64,000 nucleotides of DNA from Pyropia haitanensis (lineage: Eukaryota > Rhodophyta > Bangiophyceae > Bangiales > Bangiaceae), in the NCBI GenBank assembly GCA_008729055.1, contig SDUX01000004.1:2170001-2234000 (forward strand), in the 5' to 3' direction. A program made the translations under genes and the position numbers. Of this stretch, positions 62,531 through 64,000 are shown piece by piece. The notes beneath the pieces were generated by a model, which saw nothing but the letters and a program-made list of their open reading frames with translations, did not search any database and was not told the DNA's origin. Within the stretch, counting starts at the first letter, position 1; each line of letters starts with the position of its first letter.

Positions 62531-63262
62531 CTAGCACTTTTCCCACGTGCCGTCGGCACGCTTGCAGTGGCACGTCTTGGCGTCCTTCCACTTCCACGTG
62601 CACACCTGCTCGTCGGTGGAGTGGTCAATGATGACCTTGACGGGCCACCACGCCTCCATGCACGTCTTGGTCGGCGTCTTGACGGTCTCCATATTCTTGA
62701 ACATAGGCTTGGGGCACGGCGGCTTGCACTTGATGTAGCTGCACATCCGCCACGAGCACACCCCCTTGACAAAGTGCTTGGCGCACGCGTAGTACTTCTT
62801 CACGCACCGCCGGCCGTCCTCGTCGGCCCAGCGGGTCTTCTCGGTCGGCGGCGGCGACGGGCACGCCGGCTCGGTACACGTCTTGACATCGCACATGCGC
62901 CAGACGCAGCGGCCGCTAGCGGTCAGCGTTCGCCGGCAGGGCGTCCACACCGACTGGCAGCGGCGGCCTTTGGAGTATGTGACCATCGTCTTGGGCGCCG
63001 ACGCGGGCGGGCAGCACGCGGAGCGGGACTCGTAGCGCCAGCCGTCCGCTGTCGACGGGTCCTTGCCCGTCACCGTCCACTCCGTCACGCACGGCGCCTC
63101 AGACGCGTCGAGGTACTGCACCAGCCGCGGGGAGGGCGTCGGGCCGACCGCCGTCACCGCGCCCGCGGGCGTCGACGCCGACGCGGCCACCAACGCGACC
63201 GCCACCGCCAGCGACAGGGCAGACGAGAAGAGGCTCGCTCGGCGGGCGACGGGGCCGGCCAT
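62531..63262 (-). CDS. Secreted cysteine-rich protein with C-x-W-R-M-C modules
   Basis: The ATG at 63,262 gives 243 residues with a signal peptide (basic MAGPVARRASLFSSALSLAV, then AVALVAASASTPAGA). The mature part carries about four related modules of ~35-50 residues. Each has Cys followed by aromatic residues, and then a C-x-W-x-M/W-C/K-x(3-5)-C end: CVTEW to WRYESRSACC; CQSVWTPC to CVWRMCDVKTC; CVKKYYAC to CSWRMCSYIKC; CMEAWWPV to CTWKWKDAKTC. Modules are separated by Pro-rich or Lys-rich linkers (CPSPPPTEKTRW, CKPPCPKPMFKN). Lys and Trp are unusually frequent, suggesting an extracellular, perhaps polysaccharide-binding or wall role, which is inference only. I do not recognise the family. 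It differs in spacing from the other Cys-rich protein at 34.6-35.6 kb. No frame break. Confidence 0.82.
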   Translation of the reverse strand: MAGPVARRASLFSSALSLAVAVALVAASASTPAGAVTAVGPTPSPRLVQYLDASEAPCVTEWTVTGKDPSTADGWRYESRSACCPPASAPKTMVTYSKGRRCQSVWTPCRRTLTASGRCVWRMCDVKTCTEPACPSPPPTEKTRWADEDGRRCVKKYYACAKHFVKGVCSWRMCSYIKCKPPCPKPMFKNMETVKTPTKTCMEAWWPVKVIIDHSTDEQVCTWKWKDAKTCHCKRADGTWEKC

Positions 63263-64000
63263 GCCGCCGGAAAAAGGCAGCGAGGCGGAGGGTGTATCGC
63301 AGTGATGGAGTCGGGCGAGCAGAGTGTGGCGGGGGGGGGACGGAAGGAAGGGCACCGGGAGCGGACGGCCGCGTGCGGGGGGGAACGGGAGGTAGAGCGC
63401 AGATGGGCGGGGCAGGCGAGTGCGCTCCCGATGGCAGAGGCGGTGGGCGTGCGTGCGGGCGTAGTAGAAAAGGTAGGCCCTGACTGCGACGGTGGGGACG
63501 GCGACGTCGGGGCGGTGGGGGCGGCCGTGCTTGGGATGGCCGGCCGAGCTGGGGCGTCGCTGGCTGCGGGCGTGCCGCCGCTCTTGAGGCACCCGCCGGC
63601 GGCTGCTGCCGCCGCCGCCGCCGCCGGCCCTCCTCGCGGGCGGAGCAGACACCCCGAGCGCCGGTGGGAGTGCAAAAGGCGGCGCGGAGGACGGGTGAAG
63701 GCGAGAGGGGGGGGGCGGGGGGGGGGGGGTTGGCTGTCGGCCTCCACAGCCCAACGGGGTGGCCGCAGCGCGGCCGCCCCCCACGGCTGCCACTACCGCC
63801 ACCAGCGCGCCCCGCTTTTCGCCACGCGGGCGGCGAGCCATACCGCCATCCGCCGCCCCGGCGCGGCGCCGCCCCCACGCCACACCCCTCCACCCCCTGC
63901 GGCTGCTGTGCCGCGGCGGCGGCGGCAGGCGTGGCACCTCCGTTCCCTCTGGCCTCCCCCCCCAAGCCTCCCCACCGCCACCCCGCTCCCCGACAGTCAG
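63263..64000. other. 5' flank of the Cys-rich gene to the window edge
   Basis: GC-rich, with G-runs at 63,331-63,339 and 63,717-63,729. The minus-strand frame upstream of the ATG is open but of shadow-like Arg/Pro composition. No gene supported at the right edge. Confidence 0.45.

Noticed and set aside
1..64000. CRISPR arrays, bacterial operons, riboswitches
   Set aside because: None seen; organisation, spliceosomal introns and transit-like N-termini point to a eukaryotic nucleus.

Overview
The window reads as nuclear DNA of a plastid-bearing eukaryote with a very GC-rich, fairly gene-dense genome in which introns are scarce. I infer an alga; a bangiophyte red alga (Porphyra/Pyropia type) would fit the GC bias, the few introns and the long (CCG)n/(CAC)n tracts, but the sequence does not prove the lineage. 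Third codon positions are almost all G or C, N-termini often look like organelle transit peptides, and the spacers between genes are full of poly-G/poly-C runs and triplet repeats.

Layout, left to right: a DEP-domain gene cut by the left edge (minus); a CAC/CCG repeat array (2.6-4.05 kb); a large PP2C phosphatase gene (8.2-12.0 kb, plus); a moderate-GC island with possible minus-strand exons (12.9-14.2 kb); a multi-pass membrane protein (14.4-15.5 kb); a TVP38/DedA membrane protein (minus); a PTP-family phosphatase (19.7-21.7 kb); a three-exon BAG-like gene (minus); a protein with 11 copies of a helical repeat (24.8-26.2 kb); an alpha/beta hydrolase (28.3-30.2 kb); a TruA-type pseudouridine synthase (minus); a hAT-like non-autonomous element with terminal inverted repeats and an 8-bp target duplication (33.05-34.25 kb); a secreted Cys-rich protein and a membrane J-protein (both minus); a small WW-like ORF; a YgfZ/IBA57-type folate-binding protein; a 1,469-residue protein ending in a degenerate hemerythrin-like domain (minus); a long gene-poor stretch (46.5-52.6 kb); a second PP2C with one clear intron; a plastid At5g03900-like membrane protein; a LYRM9-like LYR protein; an unrecognised Ala/Gly/Pro-rich gene (minus); and a second secreted Cys-rich protein (minus).

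The genes are housekeeping and signalling genes rather than one pathway: two PP2Cs and a PTP-type enzyme (phosphatase signalling), YgfZ and LYRM9 (organellar Fe-S or respiratory assembly), a J-protein and a BAG protein (Hsp70 co-chaperones), TruA (tRNA modification), TVP38 and the At5g03900-like protein (organelle membranes), and two Cys-rich secreted proteins. There is no operon-like organisation.

One feature runs through the window: at least seven otherwise convincing genes change reading frame exactly at poly-G or poly-C runs. Indels in the assembly at homopolymers are the simplest explanation, so coordinates of those genes are given as spans from first to last recognised codon, with the break points noted.
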